A stretch of 39,897 nucleotides of DNA from Rhodospirillales bacterium (GCA_029859805.1 JAOUCL010000011.1:1-39897), one strand, 5' to 3'. Positions 24,799 to 33,789 are shown, counted from the first letter of the stretch. Notes: a model not told the origin generated them from the sequence alone. Numbers and translations: made by a program.

Positions 24799-25965
24799 AT
24801 GGCCGAGAGGTCAGCAGACTATCGGGTCGGTGAAGCCGGGGACCTCGGCGTATCGGTTGAAGACGTGTGCGCGTTCTATCGCAGACACTGGCGGCGTGAG
24901 GTCGCCATTGGGCTTCCGTCCTTCTATCAGTGGCAGTTCTGCGAAACGCCGGAAAACGCCGGCAAAGATGTGAATTGCGTCGTGCTGGACAAGAACGACG
25001 AGGTCGCCGGCATTGTGGGCGTCAACAGGCGGACGTTCTGGCTCAATGGAAAGCCTCGAAAAGCCGCCGACTTGACAACCTGGATCATCGCGGAACGGCT
25101 CCAAGGCAAGGGGCTGGGTCGCAAAGTCCTTGGCTTTCTTCAGGAAAGCTACGACGCGATTTTGGGGCTGGGCGTCACGCCACAGGCGCTCGTTCTATAC
25201 ATGACATCCGGTTTTCAGTACTTGCGCTATGTGCCCAGATTTGTTCGCGTCTTCGACATAGAGGCCATTGCCGAGCATGCGCAAATCGAAAAGCTGGGCG
25301 AAAGGCTAATTCACAATTGGAAGCAAGCGGAAAGGACCCCTTACGCTGTTCACCCCGTGGAAGCGGGCAAACTGGTAGACTGCGCCCACTTTCTGGAGGG
25401 GTCATTCAACTATTTCACGCGCGACGAAGACTTGCTTGCGTGGCGCTACGACAGACATCCGTTCTTCGCTTACGAGTCTTTTCTCATAGAGAGCCAAGGG
25501 GGAAAGGCGGCCATCATTTTGCGAGTCGATCATGTGGCAGGGATGAAAGTCGTGCATGTCATCGACTGCTTTGGAAGCGACGCCGCGCTTGCCGGCGCCG
25601 TGAGTTTCATCGACGATTATTGCCTGGAAAACGCGGCGTCGGTCACAGATTTTTACTGTACTGCGCCGGCGATCAGCCGCCACTTTCGCGCTAGGGGTTG
25701 GTTTTCCATGGTCGATGATTTCTGGTTCCAATTCATTCCTTTGTTCTATCCCCCAGAATGGCGGACGCCTCCGACCACTTCTATGATCTATTGGGCTCGC
25801 GACGACATGATCGACCTGATGGATGTGGCCCGTCTTCATGTCACGAAGGGAGACATGGACATGGATCGCCCTACAATAGCCTCATACCGATCTGCTGGCG
25901 TTGTCGACGAAATCAGCAAATTTGGTTATGGAAAGCCGTCATCGTCCAAACAAAAGACGGACTAA
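24799..25965 (+). CDS. GNAT-like acyltransferase of glycan cluster
   Basis: A 388-residue protein with an N-terminal GNAT-like domain. The acetyl-CoA segment would be WIIAERLQGKGLGRKVLGFLQ (first part at about residues 96-105, glycine-rich RLQGKGLGRKV). The second half (about 190-350) looks like a second acyltransferase-type domain, an arrangement common in GNAT/FemAB-type proteins of polysaccharide loci. It might add an acetyl or other acyl group to a sugar amine, which would fit with a deacetylase gene upstream. A very strong ribosome site (GAGGAGAAGAAGG) precedes the ATG. It ends convergently with the SGNH hydrolase gene. Confidence 0.68.
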   Translation: MAERSADYRVGEAGDLGVSVEDVCAFYRRHWRREVAIGLPSFYQWQFCETPENAGKDVNCVVLDKNDEVAGIVGVNRRTFWLNGKPRKAADLTTWIIAERLQGKGLGRKVLGFLQESYDAILGLGVTPQALVLYMTSGFQYLRYVPRFVRVFDIEAIAEHAQIEKLGERLIHNWKQAERTPYAVHPVEAGKLVDCAHFLEGSFNYFTRDEDLLAWRYDRHPFFAYESFLIESQGGKAAIILRVDHVAGMKVVHVIDCFGSDAALAGAVSFIDDYCLENAASVTDFYCTAPAISRHFRARGWFSMVDDFWFQFIPLFYPPEWRTPPTTSMIYWARDDMIDLMDVARLHVTKGDMDMDRPTIASYRSAGVVDEISKFGYGKPSSSKQKTD

Positions 25966-25987
25966 TTAAACTCCTTAAGCGCAAGCC

Positions 25988-27193
25988 CTACTTCGTCAAC
26001 AGGTCGCCCGCCGTCAGCTGCCGAGCCAGCGCTTCGGCGGCGATCTCGTGGCCGCGCGCCGTCCAGTGCTCGTCGGCGAAGTCGAAATAGACATCTTGCT
26101 CGCCGCGGCGGATCGCCTCGTCGAGCGCGGCCGCTACCTCGAAGGTCGGGATGCCCTCGGCATCGCCGAGCGACTTCAGCTCTCGATAAATCTTTCGGAT
26201 GTTGATGCGCGCGGCCGGAAAGGCCTCCTGCACGCTTTGCCGGAATTCCGAATCGCCCTCGATCTTCGAGGGCGCAATGAACATGGCGAACTTCGCGCCG
26301 ATCCCTTGCGCCTTGTCGCGCATGTCCAGGATGAGCGCTTTGGTGACCGCCCAGCCTCCGGCCCAGAGGCGCTCGTAGTCCGCGCGCGTCATGCCGGGCT
26401 CGGCGTAGTCCATCGCGAAGTCCTCGAGGAAGGCCCAGCCGAGGAAGATGTTGGGATCGACGGGCTTGCCGCCGCGGAACTTTCCCACAGCCGCGCGGAG
26501 CAGGCGGTAGGTCACGCTGTGATCGGTCACGTAGTTCCGCAGCCAGCTGCGCAGCGCGCGCTTCTTGGCGCGGCGCTCGGTACGGTCGCCCGCAGTGCTG
26601 TAGTCGATCGCCAGCTTGCCGTTCTGGAGCGAGGCGTAGGGCCGGCCCAGTGACTTCTGGTACTTCTCCTGCAGCGGCTGGTAGTTGGTCTGGATGTCGT
26701 TGACCGGCGCGAAGCCAAGCAGCACTAGGTCGGGCCGGTACTTCAGCCCCTCCTCGAGGAAGAACACGTACTCCTGCACCGTGCTGTAGGCGGCGAGGCT
26801 GAGGTTGATCACCTCGAAGCGGTCTCTGCCCAGGAGCGCTTCGAGCTGGGCGGGCGTCGTCTCATCGTCGCGCACGCCGGTGCCGAACATGGCGGAATCC
26901 GAGACGATCAGGATGCGGAATCGCTTTGGGTCCGGCTCCAGGCTGTGCTCGGGTCCACGCAGGCCGCGCGAGTTCATGCTCAGCGGCACGTTGAAAGCGA
27001 GATCCTGAAGTCGCGTCTCCAGGTTCGGCCGCGCCGCCCAGCCACGGGTCGGATGGGGTTCGTAAAGCTGGGTGTGGTAGTCCGGCTGGTCGAGATTGCC
27101 GTAGAAATAGAGCCGCAGGGACATCTCGATAAAAACCAACGCCACGCAGAGGCTGACCAACAGCGCCAGAAAGTTGCCGAGCTGTCGACGCAT
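25988..27193 (-). CDS. Membrane-anchored SGNH/GDSL hydrolase
   Basis: A 401-residue protein anchored by an N-terminal helix (FLALLVSLCVALVFIEMSL, about residues 7-25) with the rest periplasmic. The SGNH blocks are recognisable: block I reads IVSDSAMFGTGV, with SDS in place of the usual GDS; block III carries the Asn of FAPVND; block V is DEHWTARGHEIAAEAL with Asp and His. Homologues act as O-acetylesterases or O-acetyltransferases on surface polysaccharides. The frame is open to 27340, but ATG at 27193 has AAGGAAGAG upstream and puts the membrane helix at the N-terminus, so it is preferred. Single minus-strand gene in the glycan region. Confidence 0.78.
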   Translation of the reverse strand: MRRQLGNFLALLVSLCVALVFIEMSLRLYFYGNLDQPDYHTQLYEPHPTRGWAARPNLETRLQDLAFNVPLSMNSRGLRGPEHSLEPDPKRFRILIVSDSAMFGTGVRDDETTPAQLEALLGRDRFEVINLSLAAYSTVQEYVFFLEEGLKYRPDLVLLGFAPVNDIQTNYQPLQEKYQKSLGRPYASLQNGKLAIDYSTAGDRTERRAKKRALRSWLRNYVTDHSVTYRLLRAAVGKFRGGKPVDPNIFLGWAFLEDFAMDYAEPGMTRADYERLWAGGWAVTKALILDMRDKAQGIGAKFAMFIAPSKIEGDSEFRQSVQEAFPAARINIRKIYRELKSLGDAEGIPTFEVAAALDEAIRRGEQDVYFDFADEHWTARGHEIAAEALARQLTAGDLLTK

Positions 27194-27600
27194 AATCGGG
27201 CTCTTCCTTGAAATGAGGGCCTGCGGTGGACGGCGAGAGACGACATGCCGGCCTTGTGTTGGAACAGTCGTCGTATCGGATTCGATCCGCCTGTGCAATC
27301 GAACGAAGGGCCCACATCGCCTGCTGGTCGGGCGGCTCATCGTCGACTCGCGTTCCCCGACAAGACGGGTGGCTCGTGCGGCGCCGTGGTGGGGATCTTA
27401 ATAAGCCTTGAAAGCGCCCGGCTTCTGGGCTAGGTGAGGCGGCCTTGGCACGCGGGAACCGAGCGAGCCTGTGCCGTCTTGAGCTCGAGGCCACTTGCGA
27501 GGCGTGCCGAGGCTGATTGGCGACACCCACTCGACACGATGACCGCGCGTCCCAACATTCTAGCCTTGACGCTGCCCTATATGCGCGACGCGGCCCTTTG
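27194..27600. other. Divergent intergenic region between SGNH hydrolase and neuB
   Basis: A 407-bp gap with no convincing gene. Overlapping short frames on both strands lack known features. It should contain promoters in both directions, but I found no good sigma70 match. The neuB ATG at 27601 has no ribosome site, so translation may begin differently or the mRNA may be leaderless. Confidence 0.55.
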
Positions 27601-28650
27601 ATGACTGAAACCTGGCTACAGACCTGCGATCCTGCCGCGCCCTGCACCGTGATCGGGGAGGTCGCACAGGCCCATGACGGCAGTCTGGGCATGGCGCACG
27701 CCTTCATCGACGCGATTGCCGCCGCCGGGGCGGACGCGGTCAAGTTCCAGACCCATATCGCCGAGGCGGAGAGCTCGCCCCACGAGCCCTGGCGCAAGCG
27801 CTTCAGCCCGCAGGACGAGAGCCGCTTCGACTACTGGAAGCGCATGGAGTTCTCTGAGGACCAGTGGGCCGGCCTGCGCCGGCATGCGGAGGAAGAGGGC
27901 CTGCTGTTCCTGTCCTCGCCGTTCTCCCTGGAAGCTGTCGAGCTGCTGAAGCGCGTCTGCGTGGCGGCCTGGAAGATCGCTTCGGGCGAGATCACCAACA
28001 CGCCCCTGCTGGCCGCGGCCTGCGCGACCGGCCAGCCTGTGGTGCTCTCCAGCGGCATGTCGCCGCTCGACGAGATCGACGGCGCGGTCGCGCAGGTCAA
28101 GGCGGCGAAGGTGCCGCTCGCGCTGTTGCAGTGCGCCTCGATCTATCCGACGCCGCCGGAGGCCGTGGGGCTCAACCTGCTCGAGGTTTTCAAGACACGC
28201 TACAGCTGTGCGGTCGGGCTTTCCGACCATTCGGCCACGATCTTTCCGGGCCTCGGGGCGGCGCTTATGGGCGCGCAGGTGCTCGAGGTCCACGTGACCT
28301 TGAGCCGCGAAGCCTTCGGCCCGGACGTCGCGGCCTCGCTGACCACGGCCGAGCTGGCCCAGCTCGTCCAAGGCGTGCGCTACATGGAGGCACTGCGCGA
28401 CAGCCCCGTGGACAAGAGCCTGGCCGATGCCGCCGCCGCGCCCCTGCGCGAGATCTTCATGAAGAGCCTCACCCCGTGTCGCGATCTGCCCTCTGGCCAT
28501 CTGCTCAAGCCCGATGACCTGACAGCCAAGAAGCCGGGCACGGGCATCCCGGTCCAGCGGCTGGACCTCGTAGTCGGCCGCACGCTTGCCAGGGGCGTGG
28601 CGCGGGACCAGCCCCTCACCGAGGACGACTTGCAGCCGGAGACCTCATGA
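27601..28650 (+). CDS. neuB: N-acetylneuraminate synthase-family enzyme (NeuB-like)
   Basis: A 349-residue enzyme that would condense phosphoenolpyruvate with an N-acetylmannosamine-type sugar to give a nonulosonic acid. The TIM-barrel part shows VIGEVAQAHDGSLGMAHAFI (first half at 17-27), AGADAVKFQTH, KIASGEI, SSGMS and GLSDHSA. The C-terminal SAF antifreeze-like domain is also present (about 285-345: SGHLLKPDDLTAKKPGTGIP). The specific product (neuraminic, legionaminic or pseudaminic type) is open. ATG at 27601 is chosen because homology begins near residue 15; TTG at 27517 would add 28 unlike residues. It overlaps neuC by four bases (ATGA). Confidence 0.86.
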   Translation: MTETWLQTCDPAAPCTVIGEVAQAHDGSLGMAHAFIDAIAAAGADAVKFQTHIAEAESSPHEPWRKRFSPQDESRFDYWKRMEFSEDQWAGLRRHAEEEGLLFLSSPFSLEAVELLKRVCVAAWKIASGEITNTPLLAAACATGQPVVLSSGMSPLDEIDGAVAQVKAAKVPLALLQCASIYPTPPEAVGLNLLEVFKTRYSCAVGLSDHSATIFPGLGAALMGAQVLEVHVTLSREAFGPDVAASLTTAELAQLVQGVRYMEALRDSPVDKSLADAAAAPLREIFMKSLTPCRDLPSGHLLKPDDLTAKKPGTGIPVQRLDLVVGRTLARGVARDQPLTEDDLQPETS

Positions 28651-29798
28651 AACGTAAAGTCTGTGTGGTGATCACCGCGCGCCCCAGCTACTCGCGCATC
28701 AAGACCGCCCTGGCGGCGATACGGGAGCACCCGGAGCTCGAGCTTCAGCTCGTGCTGGCCGCCTCGGCACTGCTCGAGCGCTACGGCAGCGTGGTCGACG
28801 TCATCGAGAAGGACGGCTTCAAGGTGGACCGGCGGGTTCACATGATCCTGGAGGGCGAGAACCTGGTGACCTCGGCCAAGTCCACCGGCCTGGGCCTGGT
28901 CGAGCTGGCCACCGTCTTCGACGATCTCAAGCCCGATATGGTGGTGACCATCGCCGACCGTTTCGAGACCCTGGCGACGGCTGTCTGCGCATCCTACATG
29001 AACATCCCGCTGGTCCATGTCCAGGGCGGCGAGGTCACCGGCTCGATCGACGACAAGGTGCGCCACGCCGTCACCAAGCTGGCGGACCTGCATCTCGTGG
29101 CGAGCCCGAACGCGGCCGAGCGCCTGGCCCGCATGGGCGAGGAACCGGAACGGACCATCGTGACAGGCTGTCCCTCCATCGACATCGCGCGCGCCTGCGT
29201 CGAGAACGGCCGCGAGGCGCCCGACGTGTTCGAATTCGGCGGCGTCGGCGCGCAATTCGACCTTTCCGAGGGCTTTCTCGTGGTCATGCAGCACCCGGTA
29301 ACGACCGAATACGAGGCCGCCTACCAACAGGCCAGTCAGACGATCGAGGCGATCGACCGCCTCGACCGGCCGACGCTCTGGTTCTGGCCGAATGTCGATG
29401 CCGGGTCCGACGGAACCTCCAAGTGCATCCGTGTGTATCGCGAGCGGCACGTGCTCGAGCATGTGCATTTCTTCAGGAACCTGCCTCCGGAGGCCTTTCT
29501 GAGGCTGCTCAAGAAGTCGCTGTGCATCGTCGGCAATTCCAGCGTCGCGATCCGGGAATGCGCCTACCTGGGCGTCCCGGCGGTGAACATCGGGACGCGC
29601 CAGAACGGCCGCGACAGGGGGCCGAACGTGATCGATGTCGCGCACGATACCAAAGCTATCGAGAACGCGATCGGGATCCAGTGCGAGCGCGGGCCCTACC
29701 CTTCCAGCGACATCTACGGCGACGGCCAGGCGAGCCGGCGGATCGCGGATGCACTCTCCACCGCGTCCCTTTCGATCGACAAGCGCCTGACGATCTAG
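28647..29798 (+). CDS. neuC: UDP-N-acetylglucosamine 2-epimerase, hydrolysing (NeuC-like)
   Basis: A 383-residue GT-B-fold epimerase. The N-terminus VVITARPSYSRIKTAL is the family start. TIADRFETLATAVCASYMNIP and VHVQGGEVTGSIDDKVRHA are conserved substrate-binding blocks, and GNSSVAIRECAYLGVPAVNIG lies in the C-domain. It should hydrolyse UDP-GlcNAc, or a related NDP-sugar, to ManNAc-type sugar and nucleotide, feeding the NeuB-like enzyme encoded just upstream (ATGA overlap). A GDP-sugar-specific version exists in legionaminate pathways, so nucleotide choice is uncertain. It precedes the UDP-sugar dehydrogenase gene by 16 bp. Confidence 0.85.
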   Translation: MKRKVCVVITARPSYSRIKTALAAIREHPELELQLVLAASALLERYGSVVDVIEKDGFKVDRRVHMILEGENLVTSAKSTGLGLVELATVFDDLKPDMVVTIADRFETLATAVCASYMNIPLVHVQGGEVTGSIDDKVRHAVTKLADLHLVASPNAAERLARMGEEPERTIVTGCPSIDIARACVENGREAPDVFEFGGVGAQFDLSEGFLVVMQHPVTTEYEAAYQQASQTIEAIDRLDRPTLWFWPNVDAGSDGTSKCIRVYRERHVLEHVHFFRNLPPEAFLRLLKKSLCIVGNSSVAIRECAYLGVPAVNIGTRQNGRDRGPNVIDVAHDTKAIENAIGIQCERGPYPSSDIYGDGQASRRIADALSTASLSIDKRLTI

Positions 29799-29814
29799 CA
29801 GGGGGGCACACGCG

Positions 29815-31212
29815 GTGCCGGCTGGGGACCGATTGGCGGGCGAGAAAGGCAGAGTCGTGACGCACGTGAAGACAGACGCTCAGACATCCGCGGCGAACCT
29901 CGAGGCTCGGTTCCTGGAACATCGAGCCAAGGTCGGCGTCATCGGGCTCGGCTATGTCGGGCTCCCCTTGGCGCGCAGCATCTGCCACGCCGGCTTCACG
30001 ACCCTCGGGCTGGACAACGACGCGGACAAGGTGGCCCAGCTGAACGAGGGCCGGTCCTACATCCGCCACATCCCCGCCGATGACATCGGCGCGCTGGTCG
30101 CCTCGGGCCGGTTCCGCGCGACCTCCGACTTCGCCGAGGTTTCCGGCCTCGATGCGATCCTCATATGCGTCCCGACGCCCTTGACCCGCCACCGCGAGCC
30201 GGACCTGTCCTTCGTCCTCGGCATCGGCCGCTCGATCGCCCCGCACCTTCAGGCCGGCCAGCTCGTCGTCCTCGAGTCGACCACCTATCCGGGCACCACG
30301 ATGCAGGAGCTCAGGCCCGAGCTCGAGGCCGGAGGGCTCAAGTCCGCTGTCGATTTCTTCCTGGCCTATTCGCCCGAGCGCGAGGACCCCGGCAACCCGG
30401 TTCACAGCGGTACGACCGTCCCCAAGGTCGTGGGCGGCGACGGCGCCGAGGCGACCGCGCTGGCCTGCGCGCTCTACGACCAGGTCGCCGTGCGGACCGT
30501 TCCCGTCTCCTCCGTCGACACGGCCGAAGCGGTCAAGCTGACCGAGAACGTCTTCCGCGCGGTCAACATCGCTCTGGTCAACGAGCTCAAGGTGATCTAC
30601 TCGCGCATGGGCATCGATATCTGGGAGGTGATCGAGGCGGCCAGCACCAAGCCGTTCGGCTACATGCCCTTCTACCCGGGCCCGGGGTTGGGCGGCCACT
30701 GCATCCCGATCGACCCGTTCTACCTAACCTGGAAGGCGCGCGAGTTCGAAGTGCCGACCCGCTTCATCGAGCTGGCCGGCGAGATCAACGCCACCATGCC
30801 GAGCTACGTCGTCGAGCGCCTGGCTTTGGCCCTGAACGACCGATTCGCCAAGAGCCTCAAGGGTTCGCGGATTCTTCTGCTTGGCTTTGCCTACAAGAAG
30901 AATGTCGGCGACGAGCGCGAAAGCCCGGCCTTCAAACTGGTCGAGCTTCTCGAAGCGCGCGGCGCCCGGGTCGACTACTACGATCCCTACGTGGCGCGCA
31001 TACCGCTGTCCCGTGAGCATCCTCATCTGGCCGGCCGGACCAGCGTGGCCTGGGACGAGATCTTCGCCGGTGGCTACGACGCGGCGCTGATCTGCACCGA
31101 TCACGACGAGGTTGATTATACCGCGCTGGTCGAGGCCCTGCCGCTCGTCGTTGATACCCGAAACGCCACCCGTGGCCTACATGGCGTCCGCGACAACATC
31201 GTCATGGCCTGA
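29815..31212 (+). CDS. UDP-N-acetyl-sugar 6-dehydrogenase (WbpA/TviB-like)
   Basis: A 465-residue NAD-dependent nucleotide-sugar dehydrogenase that would oxidise UDP-GlcNAc or UDP-ManNAc to the uronic acid. The NAD-binding loop is VGVIGLGYVGLPLA (about residues 41-54), the middle contains DTAEAVKLTENVFRAVNIAL with the conserved KLTEN, and the catalytic Cys is in GLGGHCIPIDPFYL. The C-terminal domain holds GFAYKKNVGDERESPA. GTG at 29815 follows AGGGGGG; GTG at 29857 is an alternative. It completes an operon neuB-neuC-dehydrogenase, so a glycan with both a nonulosonic acid and an amino-uronic acid is likely. Confidence 0.85.
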   Translation: MPAGDRLAGEKGRVVTHVKTDAQTSAANLEARFLEHRAKVGVIGLGYVGLPLARSICHAGFTTLGLDNDADKVAQLNEGRSYIRHIPADDIGALVASGRFRATSDFAEVSGLDAILICVPTPLTRHREPDLSFVLGIGRSIAPHLQAGQLVVLESTTYPGTTMQELRPELEAGGLKSAVDFFLAYSPEREDPGNPVHSGTTVPKVVGGDGAEATALACALYDQVAVRTVPVSSVDTAEAVKLTENVFRAVNIALVNELKVIYSRMGIDIWEVIEAASTKPFGYMPFYPGPGLGGHCIPIDPFYLTWKAREFEVPTRFIELAGEINATMPSYVVERLALALNDRFAKSLKGSRILLLGFAYKKNVGDERESPAFKLVELLEARGARVDYYDPYVARIPLSREHPHLAGRTSVAWDEIFAGGYDAALICTDHDEVDYTALVEALPLVVDTRNATRGLHGVRDNIVMA

Positions 31213-31236
31213 GCAGAATTGCCCGGCCGGCGGGCC

Positions 31237-32445
31237 TCACGGAAATAGCGCGCGTACGCGCGCGGTCGCCCGCTCCAAATCGTCGGCCGGTCTGTCGGCC
31301 TGGGCGGCGAAAGTCTCGCCCAGCCGGACGGCGAGGCCGCGATCAATGAGGCTTCGGTGGAACTGCGACATGTCCCGGGTCGATTTGATCAATCCCAAGT
31401 CGACCAGAGAATCGTAGGCTCGGGCCAGCCAGCCCTCCCGTTCACGGCCCGCGTCCGGCCGTTTGCGGTGCCGCGCGGCGAGCGCCCGCAGTCGCCGGGC
31501 ATTGCGCATCTTCCGATCCAGCCGCTCCGGCAGCGGGAAGACGAAGACCGGCTTGCCGGTGGCGCAGGCCTCGGACAGCATCGAGGCGCTGTCGCCGGTC
31601 ACCACGAAGCTGTCGGCCAGGGACAGGAAGGCGAAGTAGGGATTCTCCGCGCCTTCCGTCCAGCGATGCCGATAGGCCGGGCAGGAGATTGCTTCGAAGA
31701 GCGCGTCGACCACCCCGGCCTCGGTGCGTCTGCTGGTGGTGACGAGCAGGGATCCCCCCGCCGCCGCGGCCAAGGCGTTGGCCTGGCGACCCAATTTCCG
31801 CGCTGTCGCTGCATCCAGATGATAGGGCCGGGCGCTGCCGCCGACGACCAGCGCCACGTGAGGTTTGGGCAGCCGCCCCAGCTGGGATTTCCACGCATCC
31901 GTCGCCTCGGCCAGACGGGCCGGATCGACCCGGTTCAGCGTCAGCGTGTTGTGCAGTACGTTCGATCGGCGGGGTAGGCAGTACTGCGGCGTCGTGACGA
32001 TCAGGTCGAAGTGCTGGAGCGGAGCCCAGGGCCGGCCGATGTGCACCAGACGCGTCCGGCCGCCCGATCGCTTGCGGATCCAGCGCGCGATCGGCGTGCA
32101 GCGTCGACCGCTCGCGATCACGAGATCCGGCCAGGGCGGCGCAGGCCGGCTCGATGCCTCTCTGTCCAAGCTTCGGGGCGACGCGCCCAGCACGACGTTG
32201 GGGAGCTTGTAGCGCTTGTTGAAGACCAACCGCTTTTCTTCGAAGGGCCAGCCGAGAGCCTGTGCAAGGGCGAGGACCTGTGCCCTGTCACCGGCCCGCT
32301 CTGTCGTCAGAAGCCAAACCCGTCGGGGCGCCGCGCTCGCGCTGGGGACGGCGTCCTCCGTTTCGTCGGTGCCGGTGGCGGCGGGCAAGGTCACAAAGCC
32401 AATTCCTTTTCGGATCTCGGGAATTTGTTGTCTTTTCCCGGCCAA
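31237..32445 (-). CDS. ELM1-family (mitochondrial fission ELM1-like) protein
   Basis: A 402-residue protein of the ELM1/DUF1022 family, found in alphaproteobacteria and plants. Family marks are LLTTERAGDRAQVLALAQALG near the N-terminus, PDLVIASGRRCTPIARWI, HIGRPWAPLQHFDLIVTTPQY in its first part, and SLADSFVVTGDSASMLSEACATGKPV in the C-half, which looks like the nucleotide-sugar region of GT-B enzymes. The bacterial role is not established. Its place beside glycan genes would suit a glycosyltransferase-like activity. The start is uncertain: the first 35 residues look unlike the family and translation could begin downstream. Confidence 0.82.
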   Translation of the reverse strand: MAGKRQQIPEIRKGIGFVTLPAATGTDETEDAVPSASAAPRRVWLLTTERAGDRAQVLALAQALGWPFEEKRLVFNKRYKLPNVVLGASPRSLDREASSRPAPPWPDLVIASGRRCTPIARWIRKRSGGRTRLVHIGRPWAPLQHFDLIVTTPQYCLPRRSNVLHNTLTLNRVDPARLAEATDAWKSQLGRLPKPHVALVVGGSARPYHLDAATARKLGRQANALAAAAGGSLLVTTSRRTEAGVVDALFEAISCPAYRHRWTEGAENPYFAFLSLADSFVVTGDSASMLSEACATGKPVFVFPLPERLDRKMRNARRLRALAARHRKRPDAGREREGWLARAYDSLVDLGLIKSTRDMSQFHRSLIDRGLAVRLGETFAAQADRPADDLERATARVRALFP

Positions 32446-32576
32446 GGCAAGGCCCCTTCCGGGGGCATCGGAGGCGGGCGCTTAACATTTCGCCTTCCTG
32501 CCCATATTCCTCTATCATGGCGTGGGGTTGCCGCGACGCGCGGGCGCCCGTCGGCGGCTGGCTACAGGGAGGCGGA

Positions 32577-33128
32577 GTGGTACAAAAACAGGAGACCCTG
32601 CCGCTTGGCGTGGTGCTCGAGCGGCGCAGGATGGAGAACCCGTGGCAGGACTACGCCTGGAAGCCGGTGGCGGTGATCCCGGGTGCCGGGGCCTGCGATC
32701 CGCGCGGCGAATGGCCCGTCCTGAAAGCCGGCGAGGACTGGGCCCAATTCCACGCCGGGACCCTGCCGCTCGAGCTCTTCCGCAAGGAGACCGAGGGCTA
32801 CAAGGTGAATCTCACGCAGAAGCCGCCGCGCCTCTTCGTCGTCCTGCGCAGCGGCGAGGACATGGACTGCGATCACGATATGGCGCCCTTCCTGGTCACC
32901 GCCTGTCCCTATGAGGCGCAGGACTATATGGACAGCGGCGAGGAGACCGTCGAGGTGGTCACCATGCCCGACGGCGTGATCGCCTTCGTCCAGGCCTATA
33001 TCGACGCGCACCACGTCGACGAGCCCTTCCACAAGCGCAAGCGCAAACGCCACGCGAGCGGCGACGACAGCTTCGGCCGGCGTTCGGCGCTCGATCCCGG
33101 ACGGCGGGGCAACGGCCGCCATGGCTGA
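32577..33128 (+). CDS. DUF3305 domain protein of formate dehydrogenase locus
   Basis: A 183-residue DUF3305 protein. Characteristic are LPLGVVLERRRMENPWQDYAW at the start and VNLTQKPPRLFVVLR in the middle. These proteins occur beside FDH operons in proteobacteria; their function is not known. GTG at 32577 gives the expected N-terminus and follows AGGGAGG closely; ATG at 32517 is an alternative that adds 20 residues. It overlaps the DUF3306 gene by 8 bp, indicating an operon. The C-terminal tail is highly basic (KRKRKRH). Confidence 0.82.
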   Translation: MVQKQETLPLGVVLERRRMENPWQDYAWKPVAVIPGAGACDPRGEWPVLKAGEDWAQFHAGTLPLELFRKETEGYKVNLTQKPPRLFVVLRSGEDMDCDHDMAPFLVTACPYEAQDYMDSGEETVEVVTMPDGVIAFVQAYIDAHHVDEPFHKRKRKRHASGDDSFGRRSALDPGRRGNGRHG

Positions 33129-33789
33129 GTCCGACGACGGCTTCGTCGGACGCTGGTCGCGTCTGAAGCGCGGCGAGCGGATCCGCGACGAGATCCCCGG
33201 TTCGGTCGAGCGCGGGCCGGCGCCCGCGCCGCTGCCGGCGGGGGACGCCGAGGTCGCGGACCCGGCGGACAGCGCGGTCGTCGAGCACCTCCCCGACATC
33301 GACAGTCTGGACGAGAGCGCGGACTTCACCGTTTTCCTGAAGGAGGGCGTGCCCGAGGAGTTGCGCAAGCGGGCGTTGCGCAAGCTGTGGCGCCTCAATC
33401 CGGTCTTCGCCAACCTGGATGGACTCAACGACTACGACGAGGATTTCACCGCCGCTGGCGCCGCACTCGAGGGCGTGAAGACCCTCTATCAGGTCGGCAA
33501 AGGCATGGTCCTGCCAGAAGAGCCGGCCAGGGAGGCTGCGGCCGATACCGACCCCGTCGCGGATACGGGTGAGCCACTGGCGGAGGTGGAGGGGTCCGCC
33601 GACGGCGGCGCCGAGGCCGGCCCTGGGCAGATCGGACAAATGGTGCACGCGCCGGCTCCGGATTCCACAGAAGGGGCGGAAGCGACTCGGACGGTCGAGT
33701 CGGAGGCCGCCGGCGCCCCGGTCGAGCCGGCTCAGGCGCCGACCGGCCGTTCCGCCGCTCGCCGCCGCTGGGGTCGATTCGAAAGCTGA
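33121..33789 (+). CDS. DUF3306 domain protein of formate dehydrogenase locus
   Basis: A 222-residue DUF3306 protein. It begins with the conserved GFVGRWSRLKR block (7-17), followed by a middle domain with KEGVPEELRKRALRKLWRLNPVFANLDGLNDYDEDFT (split by position: about 76-112), a shared family core. The last 80 residues are low-complexity, rich in Ala, Glu, Gly and Pro. Always linked to FDH genes, perhaps an accessory or maturation factor; no reaction is known. It overlaps DUF3305 by 8 bp. The operon probably ends here, since a 386-bp gap with its own promoter follows. Confidence 0.82.
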   Translation: MAESDDGFVGRWSRLKRGERIRDEIPGSVERGPAPAPLPAGDAEVADPADSAVVEHLPDIDSLDESADFTVFLKEGVPEELRKRALRKLWRLNPVFANLDGLNDYDEDFTAAGAALEGVKTLYQVGKGMVLPEEPAREAAADTDPVADTGEPLAEVEGSADGGAEAGPGQIGQMVHAPAPDSTEGAEATRTVESEAAGAPVEPAQAPTGRSAARRRWGRFES

